Assembly: GCA_017549085.1 (NCBI GenBank)
Contig: JAFYVO010000331.1
Location: 1 to 6,124 of the forward strand
Direction of reading: 5' to 3'
Length of the DNA stretch: 6,124 nt
Source of the DNA: Thermoguttaceae bacterium
Lineage (GTDB): Bacteria > Planctomycetota > Planctomycetia > Pirellulales > Thermoguttaceae
Below are positions 1-6,025 of the stretch, piece by piece (positions within the stretch are counted from its first letter, which is position 1; every line of letters begins with the position of its first letter). The position numbers were made by a program, and so were the translations under genes. The notes below the pieces were generated by a model. The model saw only the letters and a list, made by a program, of their open reading frames with translations, made no database searches and was not told the DNA's origin.

Positions 1-1007
1 CCCCCCATTTTCTTTAACGCTTCGGCCAACGCGAGCGGATTCCGCGTACGCTCCGCCGCAAACCAGTCCGCCGACTTCTCTTGCGATCTTAACATTACGG
101 CGCGAACCAGCTTTGTTCCCAAGAAACCGGGGAGGCCGAACAGCAAGAAAAACAACATAAACCCTAAGAAAGCGCACCCTTCGTTGTTATTCCTACCGCG
201 CTCGTAATTCCCCGTTTCTTGAAACCATTCTAAACCAACGACCGTCGGAATCCGCAAACTGGCGAGCGCCCAAACGAGCCCCATATTCAGCTTGACGTCG
301 CCGTTGAGCAAATGCCCGAACTCGTGCGCGACGACGGCCCGCAACTCGTCGCGGTTGAGCAAGCGAATCGCGCCCTCGGTCGCGACGATCGCCGACTTGT
401 TCAAATCGCCGCCGACGACGCAAGCGTTGATCCCGCTTTCGCCGCGCAGAACGTAAACGTTCGGAACCGGCGCGGAGAACTCGCTCGCCATTTCTTGGAC
501 GATTTCTAAAAAACGCCTCTCGACCGGATCCGTTTCTTTCTCCTCAAACTGTTTATTATCATCAACCAGTCTTTTCTTCCAAACCGCTCCTTTCCTCCAA
601 ACCGCTTTTCTCTTCCAAATCGATTTCTTCTTCGAAACCGACTTCTTCTTCGAAACCAATTTCTTCTTCGAAACCGGTTTCTTCTTCCCAATCGGTCGAC
701 CGCCCAATTCTTCCGCAAGCCCGTCGGGCCCCAAACTTTTTAACTCGAAGAATTTATAACTCGTCGCGTATAGAAACCATAAAGCGCCGAACGTCAATCC
801 GCAACGATAAAGCGCCTTTTTGTTCTCGAAATCGAAGAACAGTTCTTTCCAACTCTCGCCCCAGTCTCCGGAAATCGCCGCATAGAGCAACAACGTCGAT
901 CCGCAACTCACCGTCAGCGTCAACGCTAAAGCCGACAACAAAAGAAGAAATATTTGAACTCGTATCCGCGCGCCCCGCAAGATTTTAAAAAAAATCGACG
1001 TTTTCAT
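1..1007 (-). CDS. M48-family membrane zinc metalloprotease, repeat-containing paralogue (C-terminus cut off by window edge)
   Basis: The frame stays open from ATG 1007 to the left edge: 335 codons, with no stop in the window. Seen: a hydrophobic segment at residues about 18-44, a second at 66-84, and the catalytic HEFGH at 228-232 (zinc ligands H228 and H232, catalytic E229). The third ligand is probably E310 in QEKSAD, the ExxxD element of M48, and a further membrane segment lies at 278-301. Over about 90 residues around HEFGH it is roughly 60% identical by eye to the protease at 1388-3415, sharing INAC, RDEL and LLNGDVK. It should therefore be an integral inner-membrane endopeptidase with its active site on the cytoplasmic face, as in HtpX/Ste24-type enzymes. 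The oddity is residues 108-149, a Lys-rich 6-residue tandem repeat inside a net insertion of about 48 residues. The start is supported by GGAGAAG six bases upstream. Its codons are more AT-rich than those of the upstream paralogue. Substrate unknown. Confidence 0.88.
   Translation of the reverse strand, partial: MKTSIFFKILRGARIRVQIFLLLLSALALTLTVSCGSTLLLYAAISGDWGESWKELFFDFENKKALYRCGLTFGALWFLYATSYKFFELKSLGPDGLAEELGGRPIGKKKPVSKKKLVSKKKSVSKKKSIWKRKAVWRKGAVWKKRLVDDNKQFEEKETDPVERRFLEIVQEMASEFSAPVPNVYVLRGESGINACVVGGDLNKSAIVATEGAIRLLNRDELRAVVAHEFGHLLNGDVKLNMGLVWALASLRIPTVVGLEWFQETGNYERGRNNNEGCAFLGFMLFFLLFGLPGFLGTKLVRAVMLRSQEKSADWFAAERTRNPLALAEALKKMG
561..686 (-). repeat. In-frame 18-bp tandem repeat, 7 units, encoding KKKxV(S/W)
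   Basis: On the minus strand the units start at 686, 668, 650, 632, 614, 596 and 578. They encode KKKPVS, KKKLVS, KKKSVS, KKKSIW, KRKAVW, RKGAVW and KKRLVD. The first three units are nearly identical; the later ones diverge, but the position-5 codon stays GTT in six of seven (ATT in the other). The array is a minisatellite-like expansion that keeps frame. It places a basic linker between the second membrane segment and the protease domain, a position where the neighbouring paralogue has only 8 residues between its GG and DPAERR motifs. Confidence 0.9.
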
Positions 1008-1013
1008 AAGACG

Positions 1014-1020
1014 CTTCTCC
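1014..1020 (-). promoter_or_regulatory. Ribosome binding site for the repeat-containing M48 gene
   Basis: The minus strand reads GGAGAAG six bases before ATG 1007. This fixes the start, since no other in-frame ATG lies close by with a comparable site. Confidence 0.7.
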
Positions 1021-1166
1021 GCCGCTCAAAATTAAAAAATAAAACCCCAAGACAAGAAGTTGAAAATTCAACGATTCGATAAAAGAACGTCGACAAGCGA
1101 CGCGTCGCAACGGAGTTTGGCGATTTCGTTCAACGCCTTATGTTTTAAAGCGCCCCGTCTATTTTT

Positions 1167-1194
1167 ATTATTGCAATCGACGTTTTTTTTTCAA
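1167..1194 (-). promoter_or_regulatory. Candidate sigma70-like promoter upstream of the second M48 gene
   Basis: On the minus strand TTGAAA (1194-1189), a 16-base spacer and AATAAT (1172-1167) each match the sigma70 consensus at 5 of 6 positions. They would give a leader of about 150 bases before ATG 1007. The surrounding DNA is AT-rich, so a chance match is quite possible. Its place just past a terminator-like element supports separate transcription of this gene. Confidence 0.35.
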
Positions 1195-1218
1195 GTTCCC
1201 CTCGCCCCTAAAGCCGGT

Positions 1219-1252
1219 AAAAAAGGCGGCGCCGCGTCGTTTTAATCGACGC
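1219..1252 (-). terminator. Terminator-like structure after the 675-residue M48 protease gene
   Basis: On the minus strand a hairpin with stem GCGTCG/CGACGC (1252-1247 and 1239-1234, loop of 7) runs into a GC palindrome and then six T residues (1224-1219). The stem is short and separated from the T-run by the GC palindrome, so this is not a textbook intrinsic terminator. It lies about 135 bases past the stop codon at 1388. The rest of the 1008-1387 gap shows only the promoter and RBS listed separately, plus an 8-bp inverted repeat (1294-1301 / 1323-1330) without a T-run. Confidence 0.35.
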
Positions 1253-1387
1253 AACCGTCGCATTCCCACCCCGTTCCCGATTCGCCCGACGGACGGCGGC
1301 GCGTCGAAGGCCGATAAAAAAACGCCGCCGAGAACCGCTTCCCGACGACGTTTATCCTTGTTATCCGGTTCGTTCCGACGCCGAACG

Positions 1388-3415
1388 TCAAACGCCCAAC
1401 GCGCTCCAAACCGGCGCCGGAACGCCGAGCGCCGACGCGATCGCTTCGAGCAATTCCCCTTCGCGCTCGACGACGACGCCGTCCGCCGCGACGCAACGGT
1501 AAAACGCTTCCAACATTTTGCCCTTCAACGTCGGCGTCGCTTGCGACAAATCGTTGAGCGCGCGACTGAACGCTCCGAGCGTTCGCGTTTCGGGCGGCGT
1601 CGGTTCGAGTTCCAAATAAAAATAGGACGCGCCTTCGTCGAACGCCTCGCGCGCCGCCGCTCGGTCGCCGGGCGCGCCTTCGCCCGCCAAATACGTTAAA
1701 ACCAAGCGGAACGGTTCGAGAACGTCCTCGAAACGCGAAAACCGGATTTTCGTTCCCCGCGACAGCCGATAATAAACGTCCAACTCGCGAACGACCGACG
1801 CTTGAAGCGCGTATTCGAACAAGTCGAGCGTTCCGTCCGCCGCGCAAAGCTCGAGAATCGTTTGACGCAACTTCCGATATTGAACGATATTCGCCGTCTT
1901 CAACGCCGGAAGGGTCAGCCGCGCGACCGTCGAGCGCGTCGCGAACGCCGCGCCGACAAGCGCTTGAAACGCGACGGCGATTTTCGCGTCGAGCTTCGTC
2001 CCTTCGGCGCCGCGAATCGTTTCAAGCTGTCGCTTTTGAACCGCTTTGTCCTCGTCGGCCAAGAGCGCGTAAAGAACCGCCCGAGCGCCGTCGAAATCGG
2101 CGAGGAGCGGCTCGACCTGCGGCGGCGTTCGTTGCAGAAGCGCCCCCGCGACGTCGAGTTTTTCCGCCGCTTGCGTCGCGATCGAATCGATCAGCGCCGA
2201 CGCGACCGCCGCCCCCGTCGCGAAACGCTCCGCCGACGACGCGCCGTTCGTTCCGCTCCAGTTCATTCCGCTTCCGCTCGCGAGACCGCGAACGCTCGCC
2301 GGCGTCCCGTCGTAAAGCGGAACGCTCAAACGCCCTCCGACGCCCGAATCGACGGCGACCTTCGGGAAGCGCCCGTCGAACGTCGGCTCGAGTCGGCGAA
2401 TCCGCTCGGTCAAATCCGGGTGCGTCTTGAAAAGCGACGCCGTTAAGCCGCCGGAAAAAACGGAGCCGAAAAAGAGGTGCGCCATCTCCGCCGAACGCGC
2501 CGCGTTCACCTCCGAACCTTCGGCCAAGGCGCCGATTTTCTTAAGCGCGCCGGCCAACCCCGCCGGATTGCGCGTAAACTGCGCCGCCGACGCGTCCGCC
2601 AAAAACTCCCGCTGTCGCGAAATCGCCGCTCGGATAACGTTGCTGAAAAAAACGCCGATCGAACCGATAACGATCAAACCGAGCGCGAAAAACCAAATCG
2701 CCGCGACGACGCCCGCGCCGTTCTTGCGATTGTCGGAGGAACCGCCCAACGAAATATACATCGTCGAGCGAAAAATCACCAACCCGGTCAACGCCAACAT
2801 TTGCAAGCCGAACAAAACGCCGATCAGCCGCATATTCATCTTAACGTCGCCGTTGAGGAGGTGCCCGAACTCATGCGCGACGACGCCTTGCAACTCGTCG
2901 CGAGTCAGCGACCGAAGCGCGCCGTCCGTTACCGCGACCGCCGACGATTCCGGGTCGCCGCCGATCGCGCAAGCGTTGATCGCCTTTTCTTTCCGCATCA
3001 CGTACACGCTCGGAACCGGAACGCCGGACGCGATCGCCATCTCCTCGACGACGTTGTAAAGCCGACGCTCCGCCGGATCGGTCGCCGCGCGAGTAATCCG
3101 CGTTCCGCCGAGCGCCTCCGCGACGCCGTCCGCGCCGAGCGACTTCAGCTCGCCGATCTTAAAAAGCGAACCGCCGCCGATCAACAACAAGACGACGACG
3201 GCGACGACGCCCGCCAACGCCGGATTCGTTAGGTAACGAACGAAAAGCTCTTCCGCCGTCGCGCCGCCGGTCGCCGACGTTTCGGTTCCGAGCGCCGCGA
3301 ACCCGGCGACCAACGCGAGAATCGCCGCAAAGGTCGCGAAAAGAGCGCAAATAAAGAGAAAAACGAGGAGCTTCGTTCGTCCGCGCGCCTGTTCCTGCCG
3401 TTCAAAAAAATTCAT
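1388..3415 (-). CDS. M48-family membrane zinc metalloprotease (HtpX/Ste24-like) with C-terminal TerB-like region
   Basis: Complete gene of 675 residues, ATG 3415 to TGA 1388. Seen: an N-terminus MNFFERQEQAR, hydrophobic segments at about 17-41, 66-83, 196-215 and 235-258, and HEFGH at 181-185. Zinc ligands are H181, H185 and E270 (REFLAD), with catalytic E182. A THPDLTERIRRLEP motif at 331-344 is typical of the end of the M48 catalytic domain. Residues about 400-675 form a soluble helical region with two AADG motifs (525-528 and 643-646), reminiscent of TerB-like folds; this is inference. Family knowledge: long M48 proteins of this layout commonly follow lemA and are thought to act in membrane protein quality control. 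Here the gene begins 203 bp after lemA. The ribosome binding site is weak (GGAACGGACG directly before ATG), so translation may be lower than for lemA. All catalytic residues are present. Confidence 0.93.
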   Translation of the reverse strand: MNFFERQEQARGRTKLLVFLFICALFATFAAILALVAGFAALGTETSATGGATAEELFVRYLTNPALAGVVAVVVLLLIGGGSLFKIGELKSLGADGVAEALGGTRITRAATDPAERRLYNVVEEMAIASGVPVPSVYVMRKEKAINACAIGGDPESSAVAVTDGALRSLTRDELQGVVAHEFGHLLNGDVKMNMRLIGVLFGLQMLALTGLVIFRSTMYISLGGSSDNRKNGAGVVAAIWFFALGLIVIGSIGVFFSNVIRAAISRQREFLADASAAQFTRNPAGLAGALKKIGALAEGSEVNAARSAEMAHLFFGSVFSGGLTASLFKTHPDLTERIRRLEPTFDGRFPKVAVDSGVGGRLSVPLYDGTPASVRGLASGSGMNWSGTNGASSAERFATGAAVASALIDSIATQAAEKLDVAGALLQRTPPQVEPLLADFDGARAVLYALLADEDKAVQKRQLETIRGAEGTKLDAKIAVAFQALVGAAFATRSTVARLTLPALKTANIVQYRKLRQTILELCAADGTLDLFEYALQASVVRELDVYYRLSRGTKIRFSRFEDVLEPFRLVLTYLAGEGAPGDRAAAREAFDEGASYFYLELEPTPPETRTLGAFSRALNDLSQATPTLKGKMLEAFYRCVAADGVVVEREGELLEAIASALGVPAPVWSALGV

Positions 3416-3618
3416 CGTCCGTTCCGTTTTATCCGATTGGCTTGCGCCGCCGTCGAACCGCTCGGCGTCGGCGCTCGTTTATTTTAAAAAAACGCCGCCG
3501 TTCGCGTTGAACGCCGATTTCCCCTTAATATTAACAATTAACGACAAAATCGCGTCCGACGTCGACGGCGTTTCCGCTTCCTTCCGCTTCCGTCTTCCGT
3601 CTTCTTTCCGCTCGTCCG
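3416..3618 (-). other. lemA to M48 intergenic region
   Basis: The gap is 203 bp. It contains an AT-rich patch (about 3521-3545). On the minus strand there is also a 5-bp hairpin CGTTC/GAACG (3513-3509 and 3503-3499), followed eight bases later by seven T residues (3492-3486). That could give partial termination or attenuation between the two genes, but the stem is weak. I see no convincing separate promoter for the protease, so co-transcription with lemA is the simplest reading. Confidence 0.3.
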
Positions 3619-4239
3619 TTAGAACGAAACTTTCGGCGCTTCCCGCTCCGCTTCGTTCGTTATCTCGAAGAGCGACGCTTCGCCGAAGTTGAACATTCCG
3701 GCGATAATATTCGTCGGGAACGTTTCGCGTTTGGTGTTGTAAAGGGTCGTCGCGTCGTTGAAACTTTGGCGCGCGAACCCGATTTTATTTTCGGTCGAGG
3801 TCAACTCTTCTTGGAGCGCGAGAACGTTTTGGTTCGCCTTCAAATCGGGATACGCTTCGCAAACGACGGCCAAACGTCCGAGAGCGCCGGAAAGCGCGCC
3901 TTCCGCTCCGGCCAATTGACGCATCGCGCTCGGGTCGCCCGGTTGCGCCGCGGCGTTTTGGTTCGCCCCCATCGCGGCGCCGCGCGCGGCGATCACCGCT
4001 TCGAGCGTTTGCGCCTCGTGTTTCAGGTAACCTTTGACCGACTCGACCAAATTCGGAATCAGGTCGTATCGCCGCTTCAGCTGAACGTCGATCTGCGCGA
4101 ACGCGTTCTTATAGCGGTTGCGCGCCGTTACCAAACCGTTGTAAGCGCCGATCGCCCAAAAAACAAAGATCGCCGCGAACGCCGCGACGACGATTCCGAC
4201 GAGCGCGCCGACTCCGACCGCAAACAAATTGAAACTCAT
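3619..4239 (-). CDS. lemA: LemA family membrane protein
   Basis: Complete gene of 206 residues, ATG 4239 to stop 3619, close to the usual LemA length of about 185-200. Seen: one N-terminal membrane segment at about residues 8-31, then the signature helix with YNGLVTARN (33-41), NAFAQIDVQLKRR (45-57) and YDLIPNLVESVKGY (58-71). Long Ala/Gln-rich helices follow, and a conserved tail ends in FEITNEAERE-APKVSF. Family knowledge: LemA proteins are single-pass helical-bundle proteins of poorly defined function, very often encoded next to M48/HtpX proteases or TPM-domain proteins. They are presumed to take part in envelope or membrane protein maintenance. Here it is the first gene of the cluster, with a strong SD (GAGGAG) and a good promoter, so it is probably the best-expressed member. 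Confidence 0.96.
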   Translation of the reverse strand: MSFNLFAVGVGALVGIVVAAFAAIFVFWAIGAYNGLVTARNRYKNAFAQIDVQLKRRYDLIPNLVESVKGYLKHEAQTLEAVIAARGAAMGANQNAAAQPGDPSAMRQLAGAEGALSGALGRLAVVCEAYPDLKANQNVLALQEELTSTENKIGFARQSFNDATTLYNTKRETFPTNIIAGMFNFGEASLFEITNEAEREAPKVSF

Positions 4240-4247
4240 TTTATTTT

Positions 4248-4253
4248 CTCCTC
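4248..4253 (-). promoter_or_regulatory. Ribosome binding site of lemA
   Basis: The minus strand reads GAGGAG eight bases before ATG 4239, a near-ideal Shine-Dalgarno sequence. It shows that this genome uses SD-led translation, in contrast to the regulator gene at 4929, which has none. Confidence 0.85.
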
Positions 4254-4391
4254 AACTTTTTTTCGCGTCAAGCGTTTCCTATCTGGGCTTCCCCGACGCC
4301 GTCGGCGTTTTTTCGCTTCCGTTCGCCGTTTTCCGCATCGAAGCGAACGTTCGAAACGTCGTTCGCTTTCGTTCCTAATATTATATATTTT

Positions 4392-4420
4392 ATTTTAGGC
4401 GAAAAGAAGCGTCGGGTCAA
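4392..4420 (-). promoter_or_regulatory. Sigma70-like promoter of lemA
   Basis: On the minus strand TTGACC (4420-4415), a 17-base spacer and TAAAAT (4397-4392) match the consensus at 5 of 6 positions in each box with ideal spacing. A perfect TATAAT lies just downstream (4385-4380) but lacks a suitable -35 box. The implied leader is about 145 bases. It includes a small dyad ACGCC/GGCGT (4296-4300 / 4304-4308) beside a run of Ts on the plus strand. Confidence 0.6.
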
Positions 4421-4853
4421 GTTAAATCGTCCGTCGCGTCTCCAAAAATCGCAATTTCCGAGACGAACGTTTCCCCTTCTTGCGACTCTTGCCAACGTTT
4501 GGAATTGCAAACGCCGCCCGCGCTCGCTTTCTTTTTCTTTTTTATTCCCCCTATTCTTCTTATTTCGCGTTTTCCTTTTTTTTTCTCCAAAACTCAATTC
4601 CCCCTTTTTTTCTTTATTTTTTCAAAAAATCTCGTCCCAAACGCCAATTTCCCTTTTTCTAAATTCGCTAAACCTTCTAGACTCGTTAACGCGCGCGTTC
4701 TTTTTATCCAGCCTGTCTTTCTTAATTCATTCCGATTATATCAATTGCACAGGTCGCCAATCCCGAATTTTCAACAAAACCCTTCTATTTTCCCAAATTC
4801 ATTGATAAAATAGATAAATTCGCCCGATTCTTCATTCAAGAAAACACCTATTC
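4421..4853. other. AT-rich, pyrimidine-biased divergent intergenic region
   Basis: No gene is supported here. From about 4525 to 4670 the plus strand is almost all T and C with many T-runs, and the few open frames through it only encode Phe-rich or Lys-rich low-complexity strings. A 12-bp perfect palindrome, AACGCGCGCGTT (4688-4699), stands out against the AT-rich surroundings and is followed by a short T-run; it could be an operator. A TAAAAT (4806-4811) could be a -10 box for the plus-strand regulator, but no good -35 is visible. Confidence 0.5.
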
Positions 4854-4928
4854 TTGCCAACGTTGTCCAAGCCGCCTTTCGCAAGACGGCGTTTCCGTCC
4901 GCCGTCCGCCCTCACTTCGTTACTTCCG

Positions 4929-5399
4929 ATGAATTCCTTCGACCGTTTTTCCCGCCAATACGCCTCGACTTCGGCGTCGGCTTTTCGCCGCGACTTGCCT
5001 TCCGCGCCTCCCAACGCGGACGTTTCGCTCGCCTCAACGCGTTCCGTTTACCGTCTTTCTCGCGACGCAAACCAAGACGCTTCTTGCGTTTCAGTCGCCA
5101 ACGTTTCTCTTCCGACGCCCGTCGCGCCGCCGCGCCCTCTTCCCGTTTCCTTCCGCTCGACCGGTCGCGCCGACGTTCCGTCCTCTCCGTCGTTCGGCCT
5201 CGCCGGGTTGACGCTGCCTCAAATCGAACGTCTCGCTTTTCTCGAAACGCTCGTCGCTTGCAACGGTTGCCGTCGACTTGCCGCGCGAAAACTCGGCGTT
5301 AGCGAAAAAACGATGTACAACAAAATCAAGCAATACAAACTCGCCGCGGAACTCGAAAATATCGCGAATCGCGTTCCCCCCGAGCCGTCTTTCACCTAG
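4929..5399 (+). CDS. Small Fis-type helix-turn-helix protein
   Basis: From ATG 4929 to TAG 5397-5399 the product has 156 residues. A TTG at 4854 in the same frame would add 25 residues, and neither start has a clear SD, so the start is uncertain. Residues about 1-92 are rich in Ser, Pro, Ala and Arg and look disordered. Residues 95-137 (LTLPQIERLAFLETL, then ACNGCRRLAARKLGVSEK and TMYNKIKQYKL) match the Fis/NtrC C-terminal DNA-binding HTH_8 pattern: one scaffold helix, then the helix-turn-helix with the A-ARKLGVS turn. No sigma54-interaction AAA+ domain, receiver domain or other partner is present. It is probably a DNA-binding protein of the nucleoid or a local regulator. It is transcribed divergently from lemA and toward the cobalamin riboswitch, whose promoter begins 40 bp past its stop. 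Any role in B12 control is only a neighbourhood inference. Confidence 0.78.
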   Translation: MNSFDRFSRQYASTSASAFRRDLPSAPPNADVSLASTRSVYRLSRDANQDASCVSVANVSLPTPVAPPRPLPVSFRSTGRADVPSSPSFGLAGLTLPQIERLAFLETLVACNGCRRLAARKLGVSEKTMYNKIKQYKLAAELENIANRVPPEPSFT

Positions 5400-5416
5400 C
5401 CCCGCCCGAACGAAAA

Positions 5417-5435
5417 GGGGCGCGCCCGTCGCCCC
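5417..5435 (+). other. GC-rich dyad between the HTH gene and the riboswitch promoter
   Basis: GGGGCG (5417-5422) pairs with CGCCCC (5430-5435), with a 7-base loop that includes part of a second palindrome, GGGCGCGCCC (5418-5427). There is no T-run, so it is not a standard terminator. It ends three bases before the -35 box and could be an operator or a weak transcription end for the HTH gene. Confidence 0.35.
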
Positions 5436-5438
5436 CCG

Positions 5439-5466
5439 TTGACAAATTTCCTTTAAAAGCGATAAT
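5439..5466 (+). promoter_or_regulatory. Near-consensus sigma70 promoter driving the cobalamin riboswitch leader
   Basis: TTGACA (5439-5444, perfect), a 16-base AT-rich spacer and GATAAT (5461-5466, 5 of 6) form the best promoter in the window. Transcription would begin near 5473, about 120 bases before the aptamer. It lies in non-coding DNA in the right orientation for the riboswitch. An ATG overlapping the -10 box (5465) cannot be a start for this transcript. Confidence 0.75.
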
Positions 5467-5472
5467 GTTGGC

Positions 5473-5590
5473 GACGTTCGTTCGCGCTCATTCGAGCGTC
5501 CCCTACATCCCGTCGGTCGATTCGTTTTTGACCGTCGACGGCGACGCTCGCCGCGTCTCGTTTGGGATTCGGAACCGCGAACGTCGACTT
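5473..5590 (+). other. Structured 5' leader ahead of the cobalamin aptamer
   Basis: Between the predicted transcription start and the aptamer lie short perfect hairpins: CGCTC/GAGCG (5485-5489 / 5494-5498), CGGTC/GACCG (5514-5518 / 5530-5534, T-rich loop) and a GACGC/GCGTC pair soon after. I recognise no known RNA family in them. The leader may only be a spacer. Confidence 0.4.
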
Positions 5591-5988
5591 TTTGAGGACG
5601 CGGGCGGCGGGTCGCAAGACTCGCGCAACAGGGAATCCGGCGCCAATCCGGAACGGTCCTCGCCGCTGTGTTCGGAGAAAACGCGCTTCTCGACGTCCGG
5701 TCGAACGGTCGCGTTTTCAACTTTTTTCCCTTCGCGAACGTTTTTTTGTCGAAAAATTCTTTCTTTTTTCGATCGGCGTTCGCGTCGCCGTCATTGACGC
5801 GCTTCGGCAAGTCGAGCCGGTTTGACCTGGAAGGCGTTCGTCCTTTTCGACGACAAATTTTGCAACGCGACATTTTTTTTCGCAACGCTTTCCAACAATT
5901 CAAACGCGCCGCTCGCCGCCGACTTTTCGCGTTGAGAAGACCGGAAAAAAGGATTCCGTTAGTCAGAAGACCTTCCCGCGTCTTTGAG
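5591..5988 (+). ncRNA. Cobalamin (adenosylcobalamin-type) riboswitch aptamer, greatly enlarged
   Basis: Conserved elements occur in the order known for the Rfam cobalamin family (RF00174). P1 left arm is GACGCGGG (5597-5604). A hairpin GGGTC-GCAA-GACTC spans 5609-5622, followed by GGGAA (5631-5635). P5 is CCGG/CCGG (5637-5640 / 5648-5651), followed by CGGTCC (5654-5659) and CGCCGCTGT (5661-5669; usual form GCCACTGT). Then come GGAAGGCG (5829-5836), the B12-box AGTCAGAAGACC (5961-5972), and the P1 right arm CCCGCGTC (5975-5982), perfectly complementary to the left arm. It would bind a B12 coenzyme and repress the gene downstream, typically B12 transport, synthesis or a B12-independent isozyme. 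The core spans about 390 nt against a usual figure near 200. The excess sits in two segments, about 5671-5820 and 5837-5958, each folding into perfect-stem hairpins. An adjacent promoter and a downstream kissing hairpin support function. Confidence 0.87.
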
Positions 5989-6025
5989 GTTTTTCTCGGA
6001 GAACCTCAAAATCGAACGTCAGCCG

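Noticed and set aside
561..686. Possible CRISPR or intergenic repeat array
   Set aside because: The 18-bp units are contiguous without spacers, are in frame and encode a periodic peptide, so this is a coding tandem repeat.
193..718. Apparent small minus-strand ORFs that might suggest a frameshifted, broken second protease
   Set aside because: Translating codon by codon from ATG 1007 gives one uninterrupted frame to the window edge, with HEFGH intact. The short ORFs are in another frame, and the gene is merely truncated by the window.
1242..1847. Minus-strand open frame of 201 residues at the 3' end of the M48 gene
   Set aside because: It overlaps the protease in another frame of the same strand and is Arg/Gly-rich with no domain.
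1358..3232. Long plus-strand open frames (113 to 251 residues) opposite the M48 protease
   Set aside because: They are antisense shadows caused by GC-rich codons (TCG, GCG, GAC) whose complements lack stops. Products are Arg-rich and featureless, while the minus strand encodes a clear protease.
3766..4398. Plus-strand open frame of 210 residues opposite lemA
   Set aside because: Antisense shadow of a clear LemA protein; Arg-rich and without any motif.
4268..4813. Lys-rich minus-strand and Phe-rich plus-strand open frames in the intergenic region
   Set aside because: They simply translate the polypyrimidine tract and its complement; no starts with SD and no recognisable protein features.
5465..5825. 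Two plus-strand open frames of 110 and 87 residues
   Set aside because: They overlap the cobalamin aptamer; the first starts inside the -10 box of the promoter, and both give Arg/Ser/Phe-rich sequence with no family resemblance.
5091..5903. Minus-strand open frame of 270 residues
   Set aside because: It runs antisense across the HTH gene, the consensus promoter and the riboswitch. It is Arg/Lys-rich without domain features and is best explained by the codon bias of the opposite strand.
5986..6007. Hairpin GAGGTT/AACCTC after P1 as an intrinsic terminator
   Set aside because: The stem is good but is followed by AAAA and then mixed sequence, not a T-run. It may be part of the expression platform but not a terminator as such.
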